DNA of 30,616 bases from DATBIO01 sp036556965 (GTDB taxonomy: Bacteria; Acidobacteriota; Vicinamibacteria; Fen-336). Below the pieces are notes generated by a model. The model worked only from the letters and a program-made list of their open reading frames with translations, was not told where the DNA came from and did not search any database. The stretch covers positions 1-30,616 of the forward strand of contig DATBIO010000166.1 in assembly GCA_036556965.1 (NCBI GenBank). Direction: 5' to 3'. Positions within the stretch are counted from its first letter, which is position 1. Each line of letters starts with the position of its first letter. The position numbers and the translations under genes are program-made. Positions 15,030 to 23,476 of the stretch are shown here, one piece after another.

Positions 15030-17387
15030 ATGGCATCGCGCATATTCGGCTCCGGCATCAAGCGGCGCGAGGACCCGCGCCTCATCACGGGCCAGGCCAA
15101 GTACACCGACGACCTGGTGCTGCCCGGCATGGCCCACCTGGCCGTGGTGCGCTCGCCCCACGCGCACGCGCGCCTCAAGCGCGTGGACGTGAGCGCCGCG
15201 CGCGCGGTGCCCGGCGTGGTGGCCGCATTCACGGGCGCCGACATGAAGGAGGCCGGCTTCGGCGGCATCCCCTGCGCCTGGGTGGTGCCCAACTCCGACA
15301 CCAAGACGCCGCCCTACCCGCCCATCGCCGTCGACACCGTGCGCTACGTGGGCAACGCGGTGGCGGTGGTGCTGGCCGAGGACCGCTACGCCGCCCGCGA
15401 CGGCGCGGACGCGGTGGAGGTGGACTACGAGCCGCTGCCGGCGGTGGCGGACGCCTGGAAGGCGGCCCAGCCGGGCGCCCCCCTGCTGTACGCCGACGTC
15501 CCGGGCAACGTCTGCTTCCACTGGAAGGTGAGCGGCGGCGACGTGGAGGCGGCCTTCAAGCAGGCCGACGTGGTGGTGAAGGAGCGCATCCTCAACCAGC
15601 GCCTGATCCCCAACGCCATGGAGCCGCGGGCCGCCCTGGCCCAGTACAACCCGGCCATGGGCGAGGTCACGCTGTGGGTCACCTCGCAGAACCCCCACAT
15701 CGTGCGCTTCCTGCTCTCCCTGGACACGGGCATCCCCGAGCACAAGATCCGCGTGGTGGCGCCCGAGGTGGGGGGAGGCTTCGGCAGCAAGATCCCCCAC
15801 TACCCCGAAGACTCGATGGTCATCTTCGCCTCCAAGATGCTGGGCCGGCCCGTGAAGTGGACGGAGACGCGCAACGAGAACTACCAGGCCACCATCCACG
15901 GCCGCGACCACGTGCAGGACGTGGAGATGGCCGCGCGCAGGGACGGCACCATCCTGGCCCTGCGCGCCACGGTGTGGGCCAACCTGGGCGCCTACCTCTC
16001 CACCGCCTCCACCGGCATCCCCACCATCCTGCACGGGCTGATGCTGTCGGGCGTGTACGACATCAAGAGCATCCACGAGGACGTCTACGGCGTCTTCACC
16101 AACACCACTCCCGTGGACGCCTACCGCGGGGCCGGCCGGCCGGAGGCCACCTTCATGGTGGAGCGGCTGGTGGACCTGGTGGCCGCCGAGCTGAAGATGG
16201 ACCCCCTGGACCTGCGGCGGAAGAACCTCATCCCGCCCTTCACGGACGGTCGGCCGGTGGCCACCGGGCTCGTCTACGACACCGGCAACTACGCGGGCGC
16301 CGTGGACAAGGCCGTGCAGATGGCCGACTACGCCGGCCTGCGCAAGAAGCAGGCGGAGCTGCGGTCCCAGGGCCGCTACCTGGGCATCGGCATGTGCACC
16401 TACGCCGAGATCTGCGGCCTGGGTCCCTCGCAGGTGGCGGGGGCGGTGGGCTTCGGCGGCGGGCTGTGGGAGAGCGCCATCGTGCGCTTCCACCCCTCGG
16501 GCAAGGTCCACGTGATGGTGGGCGTGTCGCCGCACGGGCAGGGCGAGGAGACCACCTTCGCGCAGATCGTGGCCAGCGAGCTGGGCGTGGGCGTGGACGA
16601 CGTCACCGTCTTCCACGGCGACACCTCGCAGACGCCCATGGGCTGGGGCACCTACGGCAGCCGCACCACCGCCGTGGGAGGGGGCGCCCTGATGGGCGCC
16701 ATCGGCAAGATCAAGGAGAAGTCGAAGATCGTGGCCGCCCACCTCCTGGAAGCGGCGGTGGAGGACATCGAGTACGACGACGGCAAGTTCTTCGTGAAGG
16801 GCACGCCGTCCAAGGCCAAGACGATCCAGGAGATCGCGCTCATGGCCAACGTGGCCTGGAACTATCCCAAGGGCCTGGAGCCGGGCCTGGAGGCCTCCGC
16901 CTTCTTCGACCCGCCCAACTTCGTGTATCCCTTCGGCGCGCACATCGCGGTGGTGGAGGTGGACGCCGAGACGGGCGCCGTCGCCCTGCAGCGCTACGTG
17001 GCGGTGGACGACTGCGGGCGCGTGATCAACCCCATGATCGTGGAGGGGCAGATCCACGGCGGCATCGTGCAGGGCATCGGCCAGGCGCTGTGGGAGGCGG
17101 CCGTCTACGACGACTCCGGGCAGCTCCTGACCGGCTCCATGATGGACTACGCGCTGCCCAAGGCCGACGCCTTCCCCCGCTTCGAGCTGGGCATGACCGA
17201 GACGCCCACCACCGTGAACCCGCTGGGCGTGAAGGGCATCGGGGAGACCGGCACCATCGCCTCCACCCCCGCCGTCTACGGCGCGGTCATGGACGCGCTG
17301 GCGCCCCTGGGCGTGAAGAAGGTGGACATGCCGCTCACCCCGGAACGGGTGTGGCGCGCCATCGAGCAGGCGAAGAAGAGGAGCTGA
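15030..17387 (+). CDS. coxL: CoxL-like molybdopterin-binding large subunit, form II
   Basis: 785 residues, full length for the xanthine dehydrogenase/aerobic CO dehydrogenase large-subunit family, carrying the molybdenum-cytosine-dinucleotide active site. It opens GSGIKRREDPRLITGQAKYT, has VVAPEVGGGFGSKIPHYPED, the active-site loop AYRGAGR at 364-370 and the catalytic GETG motif at about 738-741 (GVKGIGETGTIAS). AYRGAGR marks form II; true CO-oxidising form I enzymes have AYxCSFR with the copper-binding Cys. The enzyme is therefore more likely to hydroxylate an unknown aldehyde, N-heterocycle or acyl substrate. ATG 15030 follows a GGAGGGG sequence. No signal peptide, so cytoplasmic. Confidence 0.95.
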   Translation: MASRIFGSGIKRREDPRLITGQAKYTDDLVLPGMAHLAVVRSPHAHARLKRVDVSAARAVPGVVAAFTGADMKEAGFGGIPCAWVVPNSDTKTPPYPPIAVDTVRYVGNAVAVVLAEDRYAARDGADAVEVDYEPLPAVADAWKAAQPGAPLLYADVPGNVCFHWKVSGGDVEAAFKQADVVVKERILNQRLIPNAMEPRAALAQYNPAMGEVTLWVTSQNPHIVRFLLSLDTGIPEHKIRVVAPEVGGGFGSKIPHYPEDSMVIFASKMLGRPVKWTETRNENYQATIHGRDHVQDVEMAARRDGTILALRATVWANLGAYLSTASTGIPTILHGLMLSGVYDIKSIHEDVYGVFTNTTPVDAYRGAGRPEATFMVERLVDLVAAELKMDPLDLRRKNLIPPFTDGRPVATGLVYDTGNYAGAVDKAVQMADYAGLRKKQAELRSQGRYLGIGMCTYAEICGLGPSQVAGAVGFGGGLWESAIVRFHPSGKVHVMVGVSPHGQGEETTFAQIVASELGVGVDDVTVFHGDTSQTPMGWGTYGSRTTAVGGGALMGAIGKIKEKSKIVAAHLLEAAVEDIEYDDGKFFVKGTPSKAKTIQEIALMANVAWNYPKGLEPGLEASAFFDPPNFVYPFGAHIAVVEVDAETGAVALQRYVAVDDCGRVINPMIVEGQIHGGIVQGIGQALWEAAVYDDSGQLLTGSMMDYALPKADAFPRFELGMTETPTTVNPLGVKGIGETGTIASTPAVYGAVMDALAPLGVKKVDMPLTPERVWRAIEQAKKRS

Positions 17388-17390
17388 GCC

Positions 17391-18248
17391 ATGTATACGA
17401 CTCCCTTCGACTACCACCGCCCCCGCTCGCTGGCCGAGGCGGCCGAGCTGCTGAAGAAGGACCCCGAGGCCCGGCTGCTGGCCGGCGGCCACAGCCTGCT
17501 CCCGGCCATGAGGCTGCGCCTCTCCACGCCCACGGCGCTGGTGGACCTCTCCGGCGTGCAGGAGCTGAGCGGCATCCGCGCCACCGGCGACGCGCTGGTG
17601 GTCGGCGCCATGACCACGCACGCGGCCGTCGCGGAGTCGGACGCCGTGCGGTCGTCGTGTCCCCTGCTGGCGGAGACCGCGTCCGGCATCGGCGACCTGC
17701 AGGTGCGCAACCGCGGCACCATCGGCGGCTCGGTGGCGCACGCCGATCCAGGGGCCGACTACCCCACGGCACTGGCCGCGCTGGGCGCCACCGTCGAGGC
17801 GGGCGGCGCGCGCAGGATCCCCATCGACGGCTTCTTCAAGGGCCTCTTCACCACCGACCTGCGGCCCGGCGAGATCCTGACCGCGGTGCACGTTCCGACG
17901 TACGGCAAGGGCACGGGCGGCGCCTACCTCAAGCACCGCCACCCCGCCTCCAGCTTCGCGGTGGTGGGCGTGGCCGCGCTGGTCAGCGTGTCCGGCGGCA
18001 CGTGCACGAAGGTCAGCCTGGTCGTGGGCGGGGCCTCGGCCAATCCCGTCCGCGTCAAGGCGGGCGAGTCCGCCCTCGCCGGCCAGGCTCCCACCGATGC
18101 GGCCCTGGCGGCCGCGGCCGGACACGTGGCCGCCGCCATCGCCAGCCCGATGTCGGACCTCTACGCCTCGGGTGAGTACCGCGTGCACCTGGCCTCGGTG
18201 CTGGCGCGGAGGGCGCTGGCGCAGGCGGTGGCGCGGGCCCGGTCTTAG
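17391..18248 (+). CDS. coxM: CoxM-like FAD-binding subunit
   Basis: 285 residues, the flavoprotein subunit that takes electrons from the iron-sulfur subunit and gives them to an acceptor, often quinone or oxygen. FAD motifs are LLAGGHSLLPAMRLRL (about 28-43) and RNRGTIGGSVAHADPGADYP (about 106-125), as in CoxM and related subunits; the C-terminal CO_deh_flav_C domain follows (AYLKHRHPASSFAVVGVAAL). ATG 17391 begins three bases after the coxL stop. The last base of its TAG is the first base of the coxD GTG. Gene order S-L-M differs from the M-S-L order of the classical carboxydotroph operon. Confidence 0.94.
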   Translation: MYTTPFDYHRPRSLAEAAELLKKDPEARLLAGGHSLLPAMRLRLSTPTALVDLSGVQELSGIRATGDALVVGAMTTHAAVAESDAVRSSCPLLAETASGIGDLQVRNRGTIGGSVAHADPGADYPTALAALGATVEAGGARRIPIDGFFKGLFTTDLRPGEILTAVHVPTYGKGTGGAYLKHRHPASSFAVVGVAALVSVSGGTCTKVSLVVGGASANPVRVKAGESALAGQAPTDAALAAAAGHVAAAIASPMSDLYASGEYRVHLASVLARRALAQAVARARS

Positions 18249-19135
18249 TGATTGCCGACAGCGTCGACGCCCTGCACGCCGCGCTGCGCGAGCGGAACTA
18301 CGTGGCGGACAGGGGCCTGGCCACCGCCGTCTTCCTGGCCCTCAAGCTCCAGCGCCCCGTCTTCCTGGAGGGCGAGGCGGGGGTGGGCAAGACCGAGCTG
18401 GCCAAGGTGCTGGCCGGCCTGCTGGGGAGCGAGCTGATCCGCCTCCAGTGCTACGAGGGGCTGGACGTCACCCACGCGGTCTACGAGTGGAACCACGCGC
18501 GGCAGATGCTGCACATCCGCCTGGCGGAGGCGCGCGGCGAGGCCCCCGTGGCCGCCGACCTCTTCGGACCCGAGTTCCTGCTGCGCCGGCCGCTGCTGCG
18601 CGCGATCGAGGCCGGCCAGGGCCCGCCGCCCGTGCTGCTCATCGACGAGGTGGACCGCAGCGACGAGGAGTTCGAGGCCTTCCTGCTGGAAGTGCTCTCC
18701 GACTTCCAGATCACGATCCCCGAGATCGGGACCATCAAGGCGGCGCGGCCGCCGGTGGTCGTGCTCACCTCCAACCGCACGCGCGAGGTGCACGACGCGC
18801 TCAAGCGCCGCTGCCTGTATTACTGGATCGACTATCCCGACTTCCAGGCCGAGGTGGCCATCGTCAGGGCGCGCGTGCCCGGCGTGGCCGAGAGCCTGGC
18901 CCGGCAGGTGGCCGGCTTCGTCCAGGAACTGCGCAGGGCCGAGCTGTACAAGGTGCCGGGCGTGGCGGAGACGCTGGACTGGGCGGCGGCCCTGGTTGCC
19001 CTCGACGCGAAGGCCCTGACGCCGGCGGTGGTGGAAGACACGCTGGGCGTCGTCCTCAAGTACCAGGACGACGTGGCGCGCATGAAGGGCGCCAACGTGG
19101 CCGCCCTCCTGGACCGGGTGCGGGTCACCGCCTGA
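18248..19135 (+). CDS. coxD: CoxD-like MoxR-family AAA+ ATPase
   Basis: 295 residues. Walker A GEAGVGKTE (42-50), Walker B LLIDEVD (130-136), sensor-1 VVLTSNRTREVHDALKRRC, all typical of MoxR AAA+ proteins. In Oligotropha CoxD is a chaperone-like ATPase needed to mature the active site of CO dehydrogenase together with the VWA protein CoxE. The start is GTG 18248, overlapping the coxM stop by one base (TAGTG). The coxE ATG overlaps its own stop (TGATG). Since this enzyme lacks the CoxL Cys that holds copper and sulfur, the pair probably does a more general insertion or remodelling job here. Confidence 0.93.
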   Translation: MIADSVDALHAALRERNYVADRGLATAVFLALKLQRPVFLEGEAGVGKTELAKVLAGLLGSELIRLQCYEGLDVTHAVYEWNHARQMLHIRLAEARGEAPVAADLFGPEFLLRRPLLRAIEAGQGPPPVLLIDEVDRSDEEFEAFLLEVLSDFQITIPEIGTIKAARPPVVVLTSNRTREVHDALKRRCLYYWIDYPDFQAEVAIVRARVPGVAESLARQVAGFVQELRRAELYKVPGVAETLDWAAALVALDAKALTPAVVEDTLGVVLKYQDDVARMKGANVAALLDRVRVTA

Positions 19136-20331
19136 TGGCGGAGGCCTCCGGCCACCTCCTGTCCAACCTGCTGCTCTTCGGGCGCGTGCTGCACGGGCTG
19201 GGCCTCGACGGCAGCCCCGCCCGCATGATCGACCTGGCCGCCGCGCTGTCCCTGGTGGAGCTGGGCCGCAAGCGAGACGTCTACCACGCCCTGCGCGCCC
19301 TGGTCGTGCGCCGGCGGGAGGACATCGCCCTCTTCGACGAGGCCTTCGAGGTCTTCTGGCGCCGGCCGGCCGAGGGCTCCACCACCCTCGACCTGCGCGC
19401 CATGGGGGAGCGGCGGCGCTTCCGCAAGCCCCGCTTCGACCCGCCGCCGCTGCGCCAGGAGGGCGCACGCGACGCCACGGCGCCCTCCGCCGCCGAGCTG
19501 CCCCGCGCCCTCCAGGCCTCCCTCACCTACAGCCCCACCGAGGTCCTGCGCCACAAGGACTTCGCGGACATGACGGGCGAGGAGCTGGAGGAGGTGCGGT
19601 GGATGCTGGCCCGCTTCGCCTGGCGCATGGGCGAGCGGCTCACGCGCCGCCGCCGCGCGGGCCGCCGGGGCCTGCCCGACCTGCGGCGGACGCTCCGCCG
19701 CAGCCTCCGCCACGGGGGCGAGGTGCTGGGCTGGGCGCGCCGGCGCCGGCGCCGCCGGCCGCGGCCGCTGGTGGTGCTGGCCGACATCAGCGGGTCCATG
19801 GAGCGCTACACGCGCCTGCTCCTGCTCTTCCTCTACGCGCTGGCGGAGGGGCTGGAGCAGCGGGTGGAGGCCTTCGTGTTCGGCACGCGGCTCACGCGCG
19901 TCACCCGCCAGCTGCGAGGCCGGGACGTGGAGCGGGCGCTGCGGGAGGTGGCGCGCGCGGTGCCGGACTGGTCGGGCGGAACCCGCATCGGCGAGGCCGT
20001 GCGCACCTTCAACTTCGACTGGGGCCGCCGGGTGCCGGCCCACGCGGTGGTGCTGCTCATCAGCGACGGCTGGGACCGGGGCGACCCCGAGCTGCTGCGG
20101 CGGGAGATGGCCCGCCTGCAGCGCTCCAGCCACCGCCTGGTGTGGCTCAACCCGCTGCTGGGAGCGCCGGAGTACGAGCCGCTGGCGCGCGGCATGCGCA
20201 CGGCCCTGGCCTTCGTGGACGACTTCCTGCCCGTGCACACCGTGGCCAGCCTCCAGGACCTGGCGCGGCGCCTGGAGGAGATCGGCGCGCACCGCCCCTT
20301 CCGGCGCCAGGCGGCGCCCGCGGCGTCCTAG
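19135..20331 (+). CDS. coxE: CoxE-like VWA-domain protein
   Basis: 398 residues. The N-terminal half is helical and basic with several Arg-rich runs (RRRRRRRPR at 202-210). The C-terminal half is a von Willebrand A domain with the MIDAS motif DISGSM at 217-222, then SGGTRIGEAVRTF and LLISDGWDRGDPELL, so the metal site looks complete. It is the standard partner of the MoxR ATPase encoded just before it, the pair acting as a metal-dependent maturation machine. ATG 19135 overlaps the coxD TGA. No further accessory genes (XdhC/CoxF-like, CoxG, MobA-like) follow; the next gene encodes an unrelated exported enzyme. Confidence 0.93.
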   Translation: MAEASGHLLSNLLLFGRVLHGLGLDGSPARMIDLAAALSLVELGRKRDVYHALRALVVRRREDIALFDEAFEVFWRRPAEGSTTLDLRAMGERRRFRKPRFDPPPLRQEGARDATAPSAAELPRALQASLTYSPTEVLRHKDFADMTGEELEEVRWMLARFAWRMGERLTRRRRAGRRGLPDLRRTLRRSLRHGGEVLGWARRRRRRRPRPLVVLADISGSMERYTRLLLLFLYALAEGLEQRVEAFVFGTRLTRVTRQLRGRDVERALREVARAVPDWSGGTRIGEAVRTFNFDWGRRVPAHAVVLLISDGWDRGDPELLRREMARLQRSSHRLVWLNPLLGAPEYEPLARGMRTALAFVDDFLPVHTVASLQDLARRLEEIGAHRPFRRQAAPAAS

Positions 20332-20336
20332 CCGGG

Positions 20337-22460
20337 TTGCCGAGAAGCGGGGCGCTGGCGGCGGCCGCACTCTGGATGGCGGCGTCCGCCGCCTGCGCGC
20401 GCGCGCCGCGCCATCCCGCCGTCCCCGCCGGCACGCCCGTGGTCGTGGTCAGCATCGACACCCTGCGCGCCGACCGCCTGCCCGCCTACGGCTACCGGGG
20501 GGGAGCGACTCCCCGCATCGACGCCCTCGCCCGCGAGGGCGTGCTCTTCGAGAACGCGTATACCACCTGCCCCCTCACCCTGCCCGCGCACGCCTCCCTG
20601 CTCACGGGCCGCCTGCCCCCGGAGCACGGCGTGCGCAACAACCTCGGCTATGCCCTGCGGCCCGGCGCGCACCCCACCCTGCAGGGCCTGCTCAAGGCGC
20701 GCGGCTACGCCACGGGGGCGGCGGTGTCCGCCTACGTGCTGCGCGGCGAGACGGGGATGCGCGAGGGCTTCGACTTCTACGACGACGTGCCCGCCACCGT
20801 GGCCACCGACTCCGCGGGCCGCGTGCAGCGCGCGGGCCCGGAGACGGTGGCGCGGCTACGCGCCTTCGTGGACCGCTCCGCGGGCCGCCCGCTCTTCCTG
20901 TTCCTCCACCTCTACGAGCCGCACCTGCCCTACGAGCCGCCCGAGCCCTTCCGCGGGGCGGCCCGCCATCCCTACGACGGCGAGATCGCGGCCGCGGACG
21001 CGGCGGTGGGCACGTTCCTGGACGCGCTCCGGGCCGCGGGCCTCTACGACCGGGCGCTGGTCGTCCTGACCTCGGACCACGGCGAGGGGCTGGGCGACCA
21101 CGGCGAGGACGACCACGGCATCCTGCTGTACCGCGAGGCGCTGCACGTCCCGCTCATCGTCCGGCTGCCGGGCGAGGCCCGGGCCGGGCGCCGCGTGGCC
21201 GAGCCCGTGGGCCTGATCGACGTGCTGCCCACGGTGGCGCAGCTCCTCGGCCTGCCCGCCCCCGCCGGCCTGCCCGGGCGGTCGCTGTTCGCGCCGGAGA
21301 AGGGACGCCGGCTGTACGCGGAGACGTTCTACCCTCGCATCCACCTCGGCTGGAGCGAGCTGCGCTCGGTGGTGGACGACCGCTTCCACCTCATCGCCGG
21401 CGTGCGCGAGGAGCTGTTCGACCTGCGCGCGGACCGCGCGGAGACGCGTGACGTGCGGGCGGCGGAGCCGGCGGCGGCGGACGCGCTGCGCCGGGAGCTG
21501 GCCGCCCACGGCGAGGGCTTCGCCGCTCCCACGGCCGCCGCCCCCGAGGTGGCGGAGCGGCTGCGCGCGCTCGGCTACCTGGCCGGCCCCGCGCCCTCCG
21601 CGGCCGCGGGCGGCGCGCGCCGCCCCGACCCGCGCGACCAGCTGCCGCTGCTGCGCGACGTGCGCGCGGCTTTCACGCTGGCGGCGGCGAACCGGGACGC
21701 CGAGGCCGTGACCGCCTTCCGCGGCGTGCTCGCCCGCAGCCCGGCGCTCTTCGACGCCCAGTTCGGCCTGGCGGAGTCCCTCGCGCGCCTGGGGCGCAAC
21801 GCGGAGGCGGAGCAGGCCTTCGCGCGCGCCCAGGAGCTGTGGCCGGCGCCCTCGGGCGAGATCGCCATGGCCCGCGCCCGCGTCGCCCTGTCCGCGGGAA
21901 GCCTCGGCGAGGCGGAGCGCCACGGCCGCGCGGCCGCCGCCGCGGGCATCGCGGGCGCGCAGGGCCTGCTCGCGCGCGTGGCCCTGGGGCGCGACGACCT
22001 CGCCGGCGCGGAGCGCGCGGCGCGGGAGGCGCTGGCGCGCCCGGGGGACGAGAGCGCGGCCCTGGTCCTGGCCGAGGTCCACCTACGACGCAACCAGGCC
22101 GCGCAGGCGCTCGCCCTCCTCGACGGCGTGCGCGACCGGCAGCGCGAGGCGGGGGGCGCGCTGCGCGACCTCGAGTTCCTGCGCGGCGACGCCCTGGGCC
22201 GGCTCGAGCGCCTGGAGGAGGCGCAGGCCGCCTTCGAGGAGGAGGTGCGGCTCTTCCCCGACAACGCGCCGGCCTACGCCCGCCTGGCCGTGGTGTGGGC
22301 GCTCCGCGGGCGCACGGTGGGCGAGGTGCACACGCTGCTGGAGCGCATGCAGGCGCAGGTCCCCGGCCGGGAGACGGCGCTGCTGGCCGCGCGGACGCTG
22401 GAGTCGCTGGGGGACCGGCGCACGGCCGCGGCCTGGCGGCGGCGCGCCGGCTCCTCGTAG
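20337..22460 (+). CDS. exported alkaline-phosphatase-superfamily (sulfatase-like) enzyme with TPR tail
   Basis: 707 residues from TTG 20337, which gives a signal peptide with a weak lipobox (MAASAAC, Cys20); no ATG fits better. The sulfatase-like domain (about 33-400) has VVVSIDTLRADRLPAYGY with metal ligand Asp41, PLTLPAHASLLTG, FLFLHLYEPHLPYEPP and VLTSDHGEGLGDHGE. At the nucleophile position, seven residues before LLTG, there is Thr81 in TLPAH where true sulfatases have CxPxR. The enzyme therefore lacks the formylglycine cysteine and more likely uses Thr, as phosphoethanolamine and phosphoglycerol transferases do. The C-terminal 300 residues are TPR-like helical repeats (AVTAFRGVLARSPALFDAQF, EAEQAFARAQELWP, EAQAAFEEEVRLFPDNAPAY). 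It starts five bases after coxE, probably by read-through, but no functional tie is evident. Confidence 0.85.
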   Translation: MPRSGALAAAALWMAASAACARAPRHPAVPAGTPVVVVSIDTLRADRLPAYGYRGGATPRIDALAREGVLFENAYTTCPLTLPAHASLLTGRLPPEHGVRNNLGYALRPGAHPTLQGLLKARGYATGAAVSAYVLRGETGMREGFDFYDDVPATVATDSAGRVQRAGPETVARLRAFVDRSAGRPLFLFLHLYEPHLPYEPPEPFRGAARHPYDGEIAAADAAVGTFLDALRAAGLYDRALVVLTSDHGEGLGDHGEDDHGILLYREALHVPLIVRLPGEARAGRRVAEPVGLIDVLPTVAQLLGLPAPAGLPGRSLFAPEKGRRLYAETFYPRIHLGWSELRSVVDDRFHLIAGVREELFDLRADRAETRDVRAAEPAAADALRRELAAHGEGFAAPTAAAPEVAERLRALGYLAGPAPSAAAGGARRPDPRDQLPLLRDVRAAFTLAAANRDAEAVTAFRGVLARSPALFDAQFGLAESLARLGRNAEAEQAFARAQELWPAPSGEIAMARARVALSAGSLGEAERHGRAAAAAGIAGAQGLLARVALGRDDLAGAERAAREALARPGDESAALVLAEVHLRRNQAAQALALLDGVRDRQREAGGALRDLEFLRGDALGRLERLEEAQAAFEEEVRLFPDNAPAYARLAVVWALRGRTVGEVHTLLERMQAQVPGRETALLAARTLESLGDRRTAAAWRRRAGSS

Positions 22461-22471
22461 GACACGCGCGC

Positions 22472-22500
22472 TTGCCCGCGCCGGTGGCCGCGGGCACACT
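22472..22500 (+). promoter_or_regulatory. promoter before the 196-aa secreted protein gene
   Basis: TTGCCC (22472-22477), 17 bases, CACACT (22495-22500). GGGAGG follows a few bases before ATG 22528. Same spacing and -10 style as the padR and cox promoters. Confidence 0.6.
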
Positions 22501-22527
22501 ACGGCCTCCACCATTCGGGAGGCCGCC

Positions 22528-23118
22528 ATGCCCAACCGCCATCGTTCCCTCGCCCTGGCCGCACCCGCCCTGCTGCTGGCCGCGTCGGTGGCGGCGGCGG
22601 ACAGGCCACAACTCGGGGGCACGTGGCGGCTGCAGCCGGGCGCCAGCGACGACATCGAGGCGCGCGTGGCGGCCTGGGCGGGCCCGGAGAAGACGGTCGG
22701 CCACGGGGGCGACCCCATCAGCGTGGGTGAGCGCAACACGGACGAGGTCGACCGCATAGCCCTCCGCAAGCTGCTCCTCGACCGCGCGCAGTTCATGAAG
22801 GACGTCGAGATCGCGCTGGACGACCGCGAGTTCAAGATCGTGGACGGCGACATCGGCGTCCGCATCTTCTACTTCGGCCGCAAGCACACCCGCCAGACGC
22901 CGGAGGGCATCACCCTCGCCTGCCAGACGCGATGGGACGGCGACAAGCTGGTGGTGGACGAGAAGGGCAAGGACGTGCACGTGGTGGAGGTCTTCACCGT
23001 GGTGCCCGACGGCAGCCGTCTCACCCGCTCCATCCACCTGGAGCACGACCTGCGCAAGGGACCGCTCGAGCTGCGCATGCTCTACGACCGCGTGCCCGCC
23101 CCGGGCGGCGGAAGCTAG
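22528..23118 (+). CDS. secreted 196-aa protein, unknown function
   Basis: A signal peptide is clear (MPNRHRSLALAAPALLLAAS, cleavage near AAA-DRP). The mature part begins LGGTWRLQPGASDD, a GTW-type opening seen in lipocalin-like and other small beta-barrel secreted proteins. It then has ALDDREFKIVDGDIGVRIFY, a stretch with Thr/Arg (RKHTRQTPEGITLACQTRWD) and strands such as KDVHVVEVFTVVPDGSRLTR. This pattern of a 'GTW..D' start and 'L.....G' strands recurs in acidobacterial hypothetical proteins, but I know of no function. It has its own promoter and a GGGAGG Shine-Dalgarno sequence, and may be read together with the dehydrogenase genes 40 bases downstream. Confidence 0.82.
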   Translation: MPNRHRSLALAAPALLLAASVAAADRPQLGGTWRLQPGASDDIEARVAAWAGPEKTVGHGGDPISVGERNTDEVDRIALRKLLLDRAQFMKDVEIALDDREFKIVDGDIGVRIFYFGRKHTRQTPEGITLACQTRWDGDKLVVDEKGKDVHVVEVFTVVPDGSRLTRSIHLEHDLRKGPLELRMLYDRVPAPGGGS

Positions 23119-23158
23119 GGCCCTCCCCCGGGCATCACCTCCCGGCGCCGTCGCGCGC

Positions 23159-23476
23159 ATGAGCCTCGCCCGCCTCGACCGGCGCACCTGGCTGCGGCTG
23201 CTGCTGGCCGCGGCGGCCGGCGCCTGCCAGGGGGCCGCCCCCACGCGCCGCCTGGCCGCGCGCCTCGGCCTGGACGGCGGGGAGCGCGGGTGGCTGGCGG
23301 AGCTCACGCCCGGCCAGGCGGAAGCCCTCCTGGGCGCGCTCGACCGGCCCCTTGGCTGGGACGCGCGGGCGGCCGCCCTCGTCGTGCGACTCTTCGGGTC
23401 GCACGAGCGCCTGCTCGCCTTCCTGCGCGAGCCCTTCCGGGGCAGCGGCGTCTGCGATGGCCTCCTTCGCGAGTAG
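23159..23476 (+). CDS. putative Tat-exported small subunit of the GMC dehydrogenase
   Basis: 105 residues. The N-terminus LDRRTWLRLLLAAAAGACQG has twin arginines in a Tat-like context (RRTWLR) and a possible lipobox ending at Cys23. The short mature part (LAELTPGQAEALLGALDRPL, FLREPFRG) is of the size and style of small subunits of membrane-linked flavin sugar/alcohol dehydrogenases (gluconate-2-dehydrogenase subunit 3 or GDH gamma type), although similarity is faint. The next gene, a GMC oxidoreductase without a signal peptide, overlaps it by 20 bases. In bacterial FAD-glucose and gluconate dehydrogenases the small subunit carries the Tat signal for the large one; that is inferred here. The ATG at 23159 has no obvious Shine-Dalgarno sequence. 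Confidence 0.7.
   Translation: MSLARLDRRTWLRLLLAAAAGACQGAAPTRRLAARLGLDGGERGWLAELTPGQAEALLGALDRPLGWDARAAALVVRLFGSHERLLAFLREPFRGSGVCDGLLRE

Noticed and set aside
15030..17387. True aerobic CO dehydrogenase (form I)
   Set aside because: The active-site loop reads AYRGAGR, the form II signature, and lacks the Cys of AYxCSFR that binds copper.
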